DNA of 64,000 bases. It comes from Chelydra serpentina. Its lineage: Eukaryota > Chordata > Testudines > Chelydridae. A program made the translations under genes and the position numbers. A model generated the notes under the pieces. That model was not told where the DNA came from. It saw nothing but the letters and a program-made list of their open reading frames with translations, and made no database searches. The stretch covers positions 26,353,001 through 26,417,000 of the forward strand of contig JBAIAC010000004.1 in assembly GCA_037349315.1 (NCBI GenBank), given 5' to 3'. The stretch's first letter is position 1. Every line of letters starts with the position of its first letter. Below, one piece after another: positions 23,487 to 35,500 of the stretch.

Positions 23487-24036
23487 TTTACTGTCTCCAG
23501 TTTGGGTGTCCACATTTCAGAAAAGGATATTGAAAAATTGGAAAGCATTCAGAAAGCAAGACTAATTTGATATTTGGAAAAAATGCCTTATAGCGAGAGA
23601 CTTAATCATTTCAATCTATTTACTTTATCCAAGAGAGAGGTAATATTTGATTTGATTTCAGTCCACAAGTAACTACACGAAGATGAGATTTCTGATAGTA
23701 GACAGCTCTTTAATTTGGCAAAAAAGGCATAACAAGAGCCAGTGATTGGAAGCTGAAACTAGACAAATTCAAACTAGAACTAAAGTGCAAATTTTTAACA
23801 AGGAGAATAATCACCCATTGAAACAACTTACCTAGGGACATGGTTGATGCTCCATCCCTTGAAGTCTGTAAATTAAGACTGGATTTCTGCCTAAAATATA
23901 TGCATTAGTTCAAACAGAAATTATGGGTTTGATGCAGAAATTACTGGATGAGGTTGTTTGGCCTGTATTATGTAGGAGGTGAGTCTATATGATCATAATG
24001 CTCTTTTCTGGCCTTAACATTTATGGGTCTATTAAT
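23487..24036 (+). mobile_element. Old CR1 fragment (RT C-terminus and 3' end)
   Basis: It resumes as a decayed CR1 RT C-terminus: a QFGCPHF-like segment, KDIEKLESIQKARLI, then 'YSERLNHFNLFTLSKRE'. It runs into a 3' UTR ending 'gatcataatgctcttttctggcc' and 'atttatgggtctat'. It has many stops. Orientation and order fit the piece at 19795-19976. Confidence 0.75.
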
Positions 24037-24266
24037 ATAATATGGAGGTGAACATATTAATATTAATGATGAGGACTGCCATAAATGTGGAAACCCACAG
24101 ACTTTGGCCATTCCCACAATACATTGCCAAGGACTGTGCCTTTGCATGCAAGCACTTTTAAAGGATATTTTAATACTCTGAAGTTCGCAGGTGATACTAA
24201 CTTTGTTTTTCTGATTGTGAGTGCTGGTGTATAACGTGTGATATTTCTATGTTATTTCATCTCTAT

Positions 24267-24290
24267 TTATTTTATTTTATTTTATTTTGC
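24267..24290. repeat. (TTTTA)n microsatellite
   Basis: A short pure run of TTTTA pentamers in AT-rich sequence. Confidence 0.85.
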
Positions 24291-24910
24291 ATTCAAATTT
24301 GTAAACCAGTGAGGAAGCTTCACCCTCCTGGCTGTGATTATGAAAGCATAAGCCTTCAAAAACATTACTCTAAAATGCCTTTTGAGTGGATTTAGCATTT
24401 ACAAAGGAATTACTCATCGTGCACTCGGCAGCAGGAATGAAAGTCTTTTCTAAATTGTCGGGGAAGGTGTTTTGTTTTTTTCACTCTTTATTTTTTTTTT
24501 TTTGAGCCTGAGATGTTTTTGACATTAGATCACTGTTTTGATGTGGTTTCTGCAGAGGATACTAATTTTAAAGGGGGAAAGGTAATGGAATTTATCAGCT
24601 GGAGGAAAAATTACTCCTCACTCACCATAACTGAGGAAAGAACAAAAACTTGGAAGCGTCAAAAGAATTGACTCAATAGAAGCTCAAACCTGTCATGCTT
24701 TGAGCCCAGAAAACTGCTTTGCCATATTTGCAGGCATAGTTAAGTCACTCAAAGAGGAAATAAAATTTAGACTCCTGGCAGTACACAGGTTAACAGATGA
24801 GTTTCAATGTAGTGTTTTTAGACTTATCTGTGAAATCAGCGTGTGTGTTTGAATGTTGTAATACGAATGTGTTGAAATGGGTTGTATTTAAAACTCTGCT
24901 ATCAGCTATT

Positions 24911-24990
24911 AGTATTATTTGTACTATGGTGGTCCTAGTCAGGATAGGGGCCCCACTATGTTAGATGCTGTACAAACACACAATAAGACA
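24911..24990 (+). repeat. Ancient SINE-like fragment
   Basis: It carries GTCCTAGTCAGGATAGGGGC, a CACTATGTTAGATGCTG block and TACAAACACACAATAAGAC, the same order as at 52999-53119. The family name is uncertain. Confidence 0.5.
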
Positions 24991-25019
24991 CTTCAATAGC
25001 TACAAAGCTCCTTGAGAAG

Positions 25020-25141
25020 CCATGGCTGACTAACCATCTGTCTTGGATGGTTTCGACACAACAAATCCCACATCTTGTCATGGGGTTAGACTAGATGCCC
25101 CATGAGGTACATCTAGCCCTATGGTTCTATGATGCTATGAT
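25020..25141 (+). mobile_element. CR1 3' tail fragment
   Basis: It contains GGCTGACTAACCATCTGTC, then 'gggttagactagatgcccca' and a tail of CTATGGTTCTATGATGCTATG. This is the 3' UTR and octamer tail of a short CR1 copy. It abuts the larger CR1 that starts near 25142. Confidence 0.7.
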
Positions 25142-25309
25142 ATCTTACAGCCTAATTTGCTTTAACAGCAAAGGGCTAAGGCTGAGATTTACAAAGAGAC
25201 AAAGGGAGTTAAGGGCAAGGAAGAAGAGAAGAGCAGCTAGTCCCATAGAAAAAGGGGAAGAGTCGATGGAGACAACACCAAACATGAGCCCCCGGAGGAT
25301 AAGGATGGG

Positions 25310-25907
25310 TTGAAGAGGATTACAAGGGAAAATAGGAATGGAAAGGACTTGCAGCCAGAGGGAACAGGGGATAGATTGGAGAATCGCACTGTCACCAGGA
25401 AAAGGCAGGTCTACGTGATTGGGGACTCCTTACTGAGAAGAATAGACAGGCCTGTAACCAGAGCTGATCCAGTGAACAGAAGGGTGTGCTGTCTACCGGG
25501 TGCTAAGATACGGGATGTGGACCTGAGGTTGAAGAGGATCCTAAAGGGAGCGGGAAAGAATCCATTGATCATCCTTCACATAGGAACAAATGGCTAGATT
25601 CTCATTGGAACGAATGAAGGGGGACTATGCCAGGCTGGGGAAGACGCTTAAGGAAATCAAGGCTCAGGTAATCTTCAGTGGGATTCTGCCTGTTCCTAGA
25701 GAAGGGCAACAAAGGTGTGACAGGATTATGATGATCAACAGATGGCTCAGGGATTGGTGCTACAAGGAGGGCTTTGGGATGTATGGCCACTGGGAGGCAT
25801 TCATGGACAGAGGACTGTTCTCACGGGATGGACTTCACCTGAGTAGGGAAGGAAATAGACTTCTAGGATGGAGGCTGGCACAACTGATCAAGAGAGCTTT
25901 AAACTAG
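25310..25907 (+). pseudogene. CR1 ORF1 esterase-like domain, frameshifted
   Basis: The translation shows an SGNH/GDSL-type hydrolase: QVYVIGDSLLRRID with the nucleophile GDS block, IILHIGTNG, and the catalytic DGLHLSREGNRLLG near the end. CR1/L2 ORF1 proteins are known to carry such esterase domains and are thought to act in the retrotransposon ribonucleoprotein. The frame breaks just after GTNG (about 25597) and resumes in another frame at 25590. A basic stretch (RELRARKKRRAASP) lies upstream at about 25210-25245. Confidence 0.8.
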
Positions 25908-28898
25908 GAATTTGGGGGAGACGGTTGGGAGATGTCCAGGTAATCTCCACGCGGGATTTTAACATTGAGAGGGAAGACAATGAAGTAAGAAAGGATATAG
26001 CCGGGGGCAGGAGAATGGACATAAGGAGGAAGGGCAGAGTGGATACTAGTCAAATAGGTCATACTGGCAGTACAATGTCCATACCAAATTGGGTAAAGAA
26101 TGTGAGTGAGGCCAAACAGCAAAAATTAAGATGTTTGTACACCAATGCGAGAAGCCTAGGTAACAAAATGGAGGAATTAGAGCTACTGGTCCAGGAAGTG
26201 AAACCAGATATCATAGGAATAACTGAAACATGGTGGAATAGTAGTCATGACTGGAGTACAGGTATTGAAGGGTATGTGCTGTTTAGGAAAGATAGAAATA
26301 AAGGTAAAGGTGGGGGAGTAGCATTGTATATCAATGATGAGGTAGACTGTAAAGAAATAAAAAGTGATGGAATGGATAAAACAGTGTCTGTCTGGGCAAA
26401 AATCACATTGGGGAAGAAAACTACTAGACCCTCCCCTGGGATAGTGCTTGGGGTGTGCTATAGACCACCAGGATCTAATTTGGATATGGATAGAGACCTC
26501 TTTAATGTTTTTAAGGAAGTAAATACTAATGGGAACTGTGTGATCATGGGAGACTTCAACTTCCCAGATATAGACTGGAGAACAAATGCTAGTAATAATA
26601 ATAGGGCTCAGATTTTCCTAGATGTGATAGCTGATGAATTCCTTCATCAAGTAGTTGCTGAACCAACAAGGGGGGGATGCCATTTTAGATTTGGTTTTGG
26701 TGAGTAGTGAGGACCTCATTGAAGAAATGGTTGTAGGGGACAACCTTGGCTCGAGTGATCATGAGCTAATTCAGTTCAAACTAAATGGAAGGATAAACAA
26801 AAATAAATCTGAGAGTAGGGTTTTTGATTTCAAAAGGGCTAACTTTAATAAATTAAGGAAATTAGTTAGGGAAGTGGATTGGACTAAAGAATTTATGGAC
26901 CTAAAGGCAGAGGAGGCCTGGGATTATTTCAAGTTAAAGTTGCAGAAGCTATCAGAAGCCTGTATCCCAAGAAAGGGGAAACAATTCATAGGCAGGGGTT
27001 TTAGACCAAGATGGATGAGCAAGCATCTCAGAGAGGTGATTAAGAAAAAACAGAAAGCATACAAGGAGTGGAAGATGGGAGGGATCAGCAAAGAAACCTA
27101 CCTTATTGAGGTCAGAGCATGTAGGGATAAAGTGAGACAGGCTAAAAGGCATGTAGAATTGGACCTTGCAAAGGGAATGAAAACCAATAGTAAAAGGTTT
27201 TATAGCCATATAAATAGGAAGAAAACAAAGAAAGAAGAAGTGGGACCGCTAAACACTGAGGATGGAGTGGAGGTTAAGGATAATCTAGGCATGGCCCAAT
27301 ATCTAAACAAATACTTTGCCTCAGTCTTTAATGAGGCTAATGAGGAGTTTAGGAATAGTGGCAGCATGACAAATGGGAATAAGGATGTGGGGGTAGATAT
27401 TACCATATCCGAGGTAGAAGCCAAACTTGAACAGCTTAATGAGAGTAAATCAGGCGGCCCAGATAATCTTCATCCAAGAATATTAAAGGAACTGGCACAT
27501 GAAATTGCAAGCCCATTAGCAAAAAATTTTAATGAATCTCTAAACTCAGGGGTTGTACCGTTTGACTGGAGAATAGCTAATATAGTTCCTATTTTTAAGA
27601 AAGGAAAAAAAAGTGCCCCGGGTAACTACCTGTTAGTTTGACATCTGTAGTATGCAAGGTCTTGGAAAAAATTTTGAAGGAGAAAGTAGTTAAGGACCTT
27701 GAGGTCAGTGGCAATTGGGACAAATTACAATATGGTTTTACAAAAGGTAGATCGTGCCAAACCAACTTGATCTCCTTCTTTGAGAAAGTAACAGATTTTT
27801 TAGATAAAGGAAACGCAGTGGATCTAATCTACCTTGATTTCAGTAAGGCATTTGATACAGTACCACATGAGGAATTATTGGTTAAATTGGAAAAGATGGA
27901 GATCAATATGAAAACTGAGAGGTGGATAAGGAACTGGTTAAAGGGGAGACTACAGCGGGTCATACTGAAAGGTGAACTGTCAGGTTGGAGGGAGGTTACT
28001 AGTGGAGTTCCTCAAGGTTCAGTTTTGGGACCAATTTTATTTAATCTTTTTATTACTGACCTCGGCACCAAAAGTGGGAGTGTGCTAATAAAGTTTGCAG
28101 ATGACACAAAGTTGGGAGGTATTGCCAATTCAGAAAAGTATCGGGATATCCTACTGGAAGATCTGGATGACTTTGTAAACTGGAGTAATAGTAATAGGAT
28201 GAAATTTAATAGTGAGAAGTGTAAGGTTATGCATTTAGGGATTAATAACAAGAATTTTAGTTATAAGCTGGGGATGCATCAGTTGGAAGTAATGGAAGAG
28301 GAGAAGGACCTCGGAGTCCTGGTTGATCACAGGATGACTATGAGTCGCCAATGTGATGTGGCCGTGAAAAAAGCTAATGCGGTCTTGGGATGCATTAGGC
28401 GAGGTATTTCTAGTAGAGATAAGGAGGTGTTAGTACCGTTATACAAGGCATTGGTGAGACCTCATTTGGAATACTGTGTACAGTTCTGGTCTCCCATGTT
28501 TAAGAAGGATGAATTCAAACTGGAACAGGTACAAAGAAGGGCCACTAGGATGATCCGAGGAATGGAAAACCTGTCGTATGAAAGGAGACTCAAGGAGCTT
28601 GGTTTGTTTACCTTAACCAAAAGAAGGCTGAGGGGAGATATGATTGCTCTCTTTAAATATATCAGAGGGATAAATACCAGGGAGGGAGAGGAATTATTTC
28701 AGCTCAGTACCAATGTGGACACAAGAACAAATGGATATAAACTGGCCATCAGGAAGTTTAGACTTGAAATTAGATGAAGGTTTCTAACCATCAGAGGAGT
28801 GAAGTTCTGGAACAGCCTTCCAAGGGAAGCAGTGGGGGCAAAAGACCTAACTGGCTTCAAGATTAAGCTAGATACATTTATGGAGGGGATGGTTTGAT
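25868..28898 (+). pseudogene. CR1 ORF2 endonuclease and reverse transcriptase, frameshifted
   Basis: The frames 25868-26707, 26655-27641 and 27638-28777 read in succession as one CR1 polyprotein. The APE endonuclease shows CLYTNARSLGNK, GITETWW, CVIMGDFNFPDIDW and, after the first frameshift (about 26670), SSDHELIQF. The RT shows PDNLHPRILKEL, a second shift near 27635 at the NYRP position, then [20 protein letters not shown] and [10 protein letters not shown] stop at 28775-28777 precedes the conserved 'FWNSLPREAV' tail. Both catalytic centres are visible, but the protein is broken in three places. Confidence 0.88.
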
Positions 28899-29340
28899 GG
28901 GATAACATGATCTTAGTCAAAGGTCAATTAATTGCCATCAGTGGTAAATAGGACCAATGGTCAATGATGGGATGTTAGAAGTTACTACAGAGAACTTTTT
29001 CCTGGCTGTCTGGCTGGTGAGTCTTGCCCACATGCTCGGGATTCAGCTGATCGCCATATTTGGGGTCAGGAAGGAATTTTCCTCCAGGGTAGATTGGCAG
29101 AGGCCCTGGAGGTTTTTTGCCTTCCTCTGCAGCATGGGGCCTGGGTCACTTACCGGAGGATTCTCTGCATCTTGAAGTCTTTAAACCATGATTTGAGGAC
29201 TTCAATAGCTGAGACATAGGTGAGAGGATTATTCCAGGAGTGGGTGGGTGAGATTCTGTGGCCTGCATTGTGCAGGAGGTCAGACTAGATGATCATAATG
29301 GTCCCTTCTGACCTTAAAGTCTATGAGTCTATGAGTCTAC

Positions 29341-31262
29341 TACCATTTGGAATTTTAAAATTACCTCCAACAGTTTCTATCTGTCTGTATCTTTGCCTGT
29401 CTGACTCATTCTTGCAGGGTGCCTACCACTATGTTTAGATCCTGATGTGAAGGTAATATAGAGTTGACCTTCATCTGTGCAGCATTATACTCCATGCTGA
29501 TTCATGATCTCCCCTAAGGTGTTCACATAGCTATTGACCATATTCGGGGAGAGGATGGCTGCCTGGGCAATGCCCTAAGTGGGATGTCTGGAAATGGAGG
29601 CACAAGTGGATGATTTTGGCTCCCAAAGAATGCTGAAAGGGGATTCCCTTTCCTTAGTCACTGTAAGGGAACTGAATCTTTGAGCTTTGTAGCCTCCCTT
29701 TCTTTGTTATATACCTCCTCTCCTCCAACCAGGGATCATGAGCAGCCCTGACAGGTAGCAGTATATCTCCACCTACCAGGAAGCAATGAGGCAAGAAGAA
29801 CTGTCAGCTTTGTCCAGTGCAAAGACATCAACCTGCCCACCTGATTCCCTCTTCAATTTTCCCATCTCCTTCGCCTGGGAGGATAGAGCCTGCGTCAGTC
29901 CCTGCTTTAATTCTTGGCTGTATGTGCTAGCCCTAGCCCTCCTGTCTGTTTGAAAACACAAAAGACTATGTAAACAAAGAGGAGAGAAGAACAGGAAAGT
30001 CCAGGGAAATAATAATAATATCTAGCTCTTAGCTATGCAGTGTTGTTGTAGCCATGTTGGTCCCAGGATACTAGAGAGACAAAGAGGATAAGATAATATC
30101 TTTTACTGGACCAACTGCTGGTGGTGAGAGACAATCTATCAAGCTACACCGAGCTCTTCCTTGAGAGCTGCTGAGTGTCTGTGCACCCTGTTCTTATCAT
30201 GGGTCCCTGATACCTCCAGTCCATTGTCCTGCTGCAAAACCATGCTAAGTTCACATGTTCAGCCTGCCTGAGCCTTCCCCTTAAGTGATAATCGTTAGGT
30301 CATTTGAGGTCCCAGTTGTCTTTTCTGGGTCCTCCATTGATATGTGTTGATTCCATCTGTTGATGGCTCATTCGGACCATCCCAGCCAGCCACGTGACCC
30401 AAGCGCCTTCCCTCTCTTCCAGAAGCACTTTAACCCTTCAGCAATACCAAGCCAAATGGGTCAACTGACATGCACATTGTTCATAAAAAATATTACAGAG
30501 ATTTCCTACTTCCATCACACCAGGTTCTGGGTAGCTTCTCTCACTTTGGGCTTTTTGCAGCCCTGCAATGCTGTATGTGGAGCTGGCTGAGAGAGGCTGT
30601 CATGGTACAAGTGTCTTTGATAGGGCAGGATCTCCTAGCTCCTTGTCCCAGAACTGGGAGCACTATTCTCACACCTGAAATATTTTGGAAATCTAGGGGC
30701 TTAACAGCTCACCCTTTGCTGTCACCTTGATATGGGAACACATTCTCCTCTTGGGTGCAGGCACTGTAAGGGAAAGGCTGGATGTGAATGGCCATATTCC
30801 AGACTCTCTCTGGGGCAGTGCTGTCATGAGTCCAATATAATGGCAAGGAGTTCTGATGGCAGAGCACCATTTCCTCTCCTTGTGCTTTGCACTTGAGGAC
30901 TTTGTGTGGTCTGCTTTGTTGGGCACCACATTGCATTGCTTTGGAGGTAGCGCCTCAAAATCTTAAACGGATCCATGCAGCTATACAGACACCCAGGCTG
31001 GATTACTTTGCAGACAAGGCAGTTTTTCCCTGAACATTACTTCTGAGGGTGGGCAGGTGGGTTGGGCTAGGCACTTGGTTTATTGTCTTTTGCTCGTCTT
31101 CGTGGCCCTGATTTCAGATCTAGGAACCTCGGTGGAGAATTCCAGAAGCACAAATGGCAGTGAGCAAATCAATGGGAATTAGGTGTCTGTCACCCGCTCC
31201 TTTTAAAACTTCCCCCCTTAGTGTTGAACAGCACTGTGGATGTCTGAAGAGGCTGAGCCTGA
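29341..31262. other. No gene recognised
   Basis: I see only a short AAT run near 30010 and a dispersed repeat at 30037-30170 here. Small frames on either strand lack known motifs. Confidence 0.5.
30037..30170 (+). repeat. Dispersed repeat (GTAGCCATGTTGGTC type)
   Basis: It reads TGTTGTAGCCATGTTGGTCC, then 'agagagacaaagaggataag', 'atatcttttactggaccaac' and 'gagctcttcct'. I recognise this arrangement as a repeat common in reptile and bird genomes, related in layout to the block at 63466-63595. Its class is unclear to me. Confidence 0.5.
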
Positions 31263-31558
31263 GGGCTGGTCTACACTAGCCCACAAGTTCGAAGTAAGAT
31301 ACGCAACTTCAGCTACGTGAATAACGTAGCTGAAGTCGAAGTATCTTATTTCGAACTTTAAAGTACTTACCCCTGGTCCACACGGCGGCGCGCAGCTCCC
31401 CCGTCGACTCTGCCTGCTCCGTTCGCAGAGCAGGATTACCGGCGTCGATGGGGGAGCACTTCCTGGTTCGATTTATCGCGTCTAGACAAGACGCGATAAA
31501 TCGAACCCAGAAGATCGATCCGACGCCTCCGACGCGGCGGGTAAGTGTAGACTAGCCC
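31263..31558. mobile_element. Harbinger-like MITE, copy A
   Basis: The 296-bp element has ends GGGCTGGTCTACACT and, reverse complemented, GGGCTAGTCTACACT. It is flanked by TGA (31260-31262) and TTA (31559-31561), a degraded form of the TTA duplication of PIF/Harbinger elements. Inside are subterminal palindromes, AACTTCAGCTACGTGAATAA with its complement, and GATTTATCGCGTCTAGACAA. It is closely similar to 47643-47937. Confidence 0.8.
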
Positions 31559-31593
31559 TTAGAGGATAAAACTAGCAGCCTACTGGTGCACAA

Positions 31594-31760
31594 TCAGAAG
31601 AGGTCGTGTTTGTTGTGCTCTGCTCTTTCTAGAGCAGCGGTTCTCAACCAGGGATCAGACCCCCTGAAACCTGCTCACGGCCCCCCAGGGGTCCCCAGAT
31701 CCCTAGTTGAGAACCACTGCTCTAGAAAGAGCAGAGCACAACAAACACGACCTCTTCTGA
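31594..31760. repeat. Foldback: 55-bp inverted repeat around a hAT-like core
   Basis: The arms 31594-31648 and 31706-31760 are reverse complements at 54 of 55 positions, with a 57-nt spacer that is itself partly palindromic. The inner 14 bp of each arm is a hAT-like end (CAGCGGTTCTCAAC). The outer 41 bp or so is not a recognised transposon end. A normal insertion would leave direct, not inverted, flanks. Confidence 0.85.
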
Positions 31761-31762
31761 GG

Positions 31763-32431
31763 GCCACATCAGGGTTCCGAAACTGTATGGAGGGTGGGTA
31801 GGGAAGGCTGTGCCTCCCCAAACAGCCTGGTCCCCACCCCTATCTGCCCCTCCCACTTCCCATCCCCTGACTGCCCCGCCAGAACCCCTGACACATCCAA
31901 TCCCTCCCTGCTCCTTGTCCCATGACCGCCCCTAACCCCTGGACCCCCCGCCACTAACCGCCCTCCGGGACCCCAACCCCTATCCAACCCCCCTGCTCCC
32001 TGTCCCCTGACTGCCCCAACCCGTATCCACACCCCCACCCCCTGACAGGCCCCCCAGGACTTCCACACCTATCCAACCCCCTCTGTTCCCTGTCCCCTGA
32101 CTGCACCCCCAGAACCTCTGCCCCATCCAACTGCCCCCTGCTCCCTGTCCCCTGACTGCCCCCTGGGACTCCCTGCCCCTTATCCAACCCCCCCACTCCC
32201 CATCCCCTTACCATGCTGCTCAGAGCAGCAGGACTGGCAGCCGGGCTGCCTGGCAGGAGCTCTCAGCCCCGCCACCCAGAGCACTGGCAGCACGGGGAGC
32301 TGAGGCTGAGGGGGAGGAGGGACAACAGGGGAGGGGCTGGGGGCTAGCCTCCCGAGCCGGGAGCTCAAGGGCCAGGCAGGATGGTCCCTCGGGCCGGTTC
32401 TAGCCCGTGGGCCATAGTTTCCCCACCTCTG
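31763..32431 (-). mobile_element. GC-rich hAT-like element, left end lost
   Basis: The right end 'gggccatagtttccccacctctg' matches that of the intact hAT at 42959-43551 ('gggctgtagtttgcccacccctg'), and it is followed by atctagag. The left begins 'gggccacatcagggtt', which is internal to such elements, so the left terminus is missing at the foldback. Most of the interior is a cytosine-rich minisatellite. Confidence 0.65.
31880..32210. repeat. C-rich minisatellite, units of roughly 55-60 bp
   Basis: Blocks of the type TATCCAACCCCC, CTGCTCCCTGT, CCCCTGACTGCCCC recur five to six times with variation. The complementary strand is G-run rich and could form G-quadruplexes (inference). The long open frames on the minus strand here come from this repetition and are not genes. 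Confidence 0.8.
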
Positions 32432-32505
32432 ATCTAGAGGTTCCTTATTGTTTGTAGGCTTCTTCAGTGTGTGCAATCTAATTTCATTTTTCTACTATCT
32501 GACAG

Positions 32506-35500
32506 GCAGGTGGGGCTCGTTAGCCCTGAAAGGCAGCCCACCTAGGAGAAGGAAAACTCTGATTTAAAACCTCCACTGCCTTGTGGCAATACCCACTCAT
32601 GGGAAAGGCTAAGGGAGTCAACCCTGAAACCAAATCCGGTGTCGGAGTCCCGATGGTGGTCTGACATTGTCCTCAACGTCATTCCGGCAAGTCCTGTGAC
32701 GCCACTAGTGCCAAGTTGTATCGACATTGTCTTTCCCTTGGATCCATCAGTTGCGTGCAGAGGGGGGTTCTGCTGCATGGGCAACAGCTGTTCCTCCATA
32801 TCACCCTGCCCTGGCTTGCGCCCTGGAGAGGACACTCCAGCTTCGCCTCACAGCGTCGACACAACACGGGAAGCAACAGTTTACCGGTTATAAGCCTCCT
32901 GCTAGATTGGCATAGAGCTGGCGCCGGGGGTTGCTTCCGACAGTGGGAGGGATCACCACGTCTCACTGGACAACTATCACCCGCCTCAAGCTGGGCAGCC
33001 CCCAGCCAATAAGGTGTTGTCCCGCCACAGTTCACCTGCTTCACTGGGTGTGTGGGGCTTAGTGTACGTGAGTACCCGACAAGTGGACTGCGAACCATGC
33101 ACCAGGCAACAACAAAAACATTTAAGAAACCAGCCCTCAGGGTAGGATGCTGGAACGTACGGACCATGACAACTGGCCTATCACAAGGTCTTCAGGCAAT
33201 TAGCGATGTTCGGAAGACTGCAGTTATCAACGATGAGCTAGCACGACTCCAAATCGACATAGTCGCTTTGCAGGAGACACGGCTGCCAGACGCTGGGACT
33301 CTCAGGGAAAAGAACTATACGTTCTTCTGGCAAGGGAAGAGTGCCAAAGAAATCAAAGAGTGTGGTGTTGGATTTGCCGTGATAAATTCTTTACTGGGGA
33401 TGGTGGAACCTGGTCAACAAGGAACTGAAAGACTGTTATCACTCCGACTCCACACATCTACTGGACCCGTCAACCTGATCAGCATGTATGCACCAACACT
33501 CGGCGCCACCAGGGATACCAAGGACGAGTTCTATGACCAGTTAGACACGATCATCAGGAGTATTCCTAAAGAAGAGCACTTGATACTACTGGGTGACTTC
33601 AACGCCAGAGTGGGCGCTGACCACGACTTTTGGCCATCCTGTCTTGGAAAGTTTGGCGTTGGAGAAATGAATGAGAATGGACAACGACTTCTGGAACTGT
33701 GCTCGTACCATGACCTCAGCACCTTACCAACTCATTCTTCCAGAAAAAGCCTCAACACAAAGTGTCCTGGAGACACCCTCGCTGCATGCACTGGCACCAA
33801 CTCGACCTGATCATCATCAGGCAGTCTGCCTTGAAGTACGTCCTGCTTACTTGCACCTTCCACAGTGCTGACTGCGACAGTGATCACTCGCTGCTGTGCA
33901 GCAAGATGAGGCTACAGCCAAAGAAGATCCACCGCTCTAGACCAGAGGGCAAAGCCCACATCGATGTGAGCAAGACCGCACACCCAGACAAGGCAGAGAA
34001 ATTCACCCATGAGCTCTCCGAGGTGCTGAACTGTATGCCTCCCGGTGGCTGCGCCAAAGAGAGATGGGGCCACATCAGAGATGCAGTACACAGCACAGCC
34101 ATGAAAGTATTTGGAAAGAAACGAAACATGAACAATGACTGGTTTGAGGCCAATTCCGCCACACTCACTCCAGCCATTGAAGAATGCCGTGCTGTTCACC
34201 TGGAGTACAAGCGTTCCCCCAGTCAGAGGACTCTACAAGAGTATCGATTTGCCAGGAGCAAAGTACAGAGACTAGCTCGACAGTGTGCAAATGATTACTG
34301 GCTCCAGCTCTGCCGGAGCATTCAACTATCTGCTGACACTGGAAACATCAGGGGAATGTATGATGGCATCAAGAAGGCCATGGGATCCACAAAGAAGTGG
34401 AGAGTGTCACTAAAGTCTGCAACAGGCGAAAACATCCAGGACAAGGGCAAGCAGATGGATAGATGGGTGGAGCACTACTCTGAAGTGTACTCCAGGCAAA
34501 ACACCATCACCGAAGCTGCCCTTAATATCATGGATGGTTTTCCCATTGAAATTGAGCTGGACGAGAAGCCCACCATGGAAGAATTGAAGAAAGTCATTGA
34601 GAACTTGTCCACAGGAAAGGCTCAAGGAAAGGATGGCATCCCACCAGAAGTTATCAAGTGTGGCATCAACGTCCTCCTAGAACACCTCCACGACCTCCTC
34701 TGTCAGTGCTGGGATGAAGGTGCAATACCTCAGGATATGAGAGACGCCAACATCGTGACTCTCTACAAGAACAAGGGTGATAGAAGCAACTGCAACAACT
34801 ACAGAGGCATATCGCTCCTGAGTGTTGTGGGTAAAGTCTTCACACGCGTAATCCTGAATAGACTGCAGAAGCTTGCTGACAGAGTTTACCCAGAGTCACA
34901 GTGCGGGTTCCGAGCAGGGAGATCTACAACCGACATGGTTTTCTCCTTAAGGCAGCTGCAAGAGAAATGCAGAGAACAGCATAAGCCGCTACTCCTTGCC
35001 TTCATAGACCTGACCAAAGCTTTCGACCTTGTGAACAGAGATGGGCTGTTCAAGATCCTGGCAAAGACTGGCTGCCCACCGAAGTTGCTGAGCATGATCC
35101 AGTCTTTTCACGACAACATGAAAGGCACAGTACTGTATGATGGCTCGTCCTCCGATGCCTTCGACATCCACAGTGGAGTAAAACAAGGCTGCGTTCTCGC
35201 TCCCACACTCTTCGGCATCTTCTTCGCAGCGTTGCTAAAATGTGCCTTTGGAAATTCCACAGAGGGAGTCTATCTCCACACCCGGTCTGACGGGAGACTT
35301 TTCAATCTGGCTCGACTAAAGGCCAAAAGCAAGGTACGGGAGGCAACAATCAGAGACATGCTGTTTGCAGACGACGCTGCCCTGGCCACCCACACAGAAA
35401 TCGATCTCCAGCATCTGATTGACCGTTTTTCCAGAGCTTGCGAAGAGTTCGGGTTGACAATCAGTCTTCAGAAGACCAAAGTTATGGCCCAGGATGCAGA

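Larger units (their letters stand above)
25142..29340 (+). mobile_element. CR1 LINE, nearly full length
   Basis: About 4.2 kb holds both CR1 reading frames and a long 3' UTR, ending with 'gactagatgatcataatggtcc' and a (GTCTATGA)n-type tail at about 29315-29340. ORF1 lies at 25310-25907 and ORF2 at about 25868-28898. Frameshifts show it is dead. The UTR is longer than in the copies at 16903 and 53758 and its coding sequence differs clearly, so it is a different CR1 subfamily. Confidence 0.9.

Noticed and set aside
31769..32476. Minus-strand frames rich in Gly/Arg
   Set aside because: They are translations of the C-rich minisatellite.
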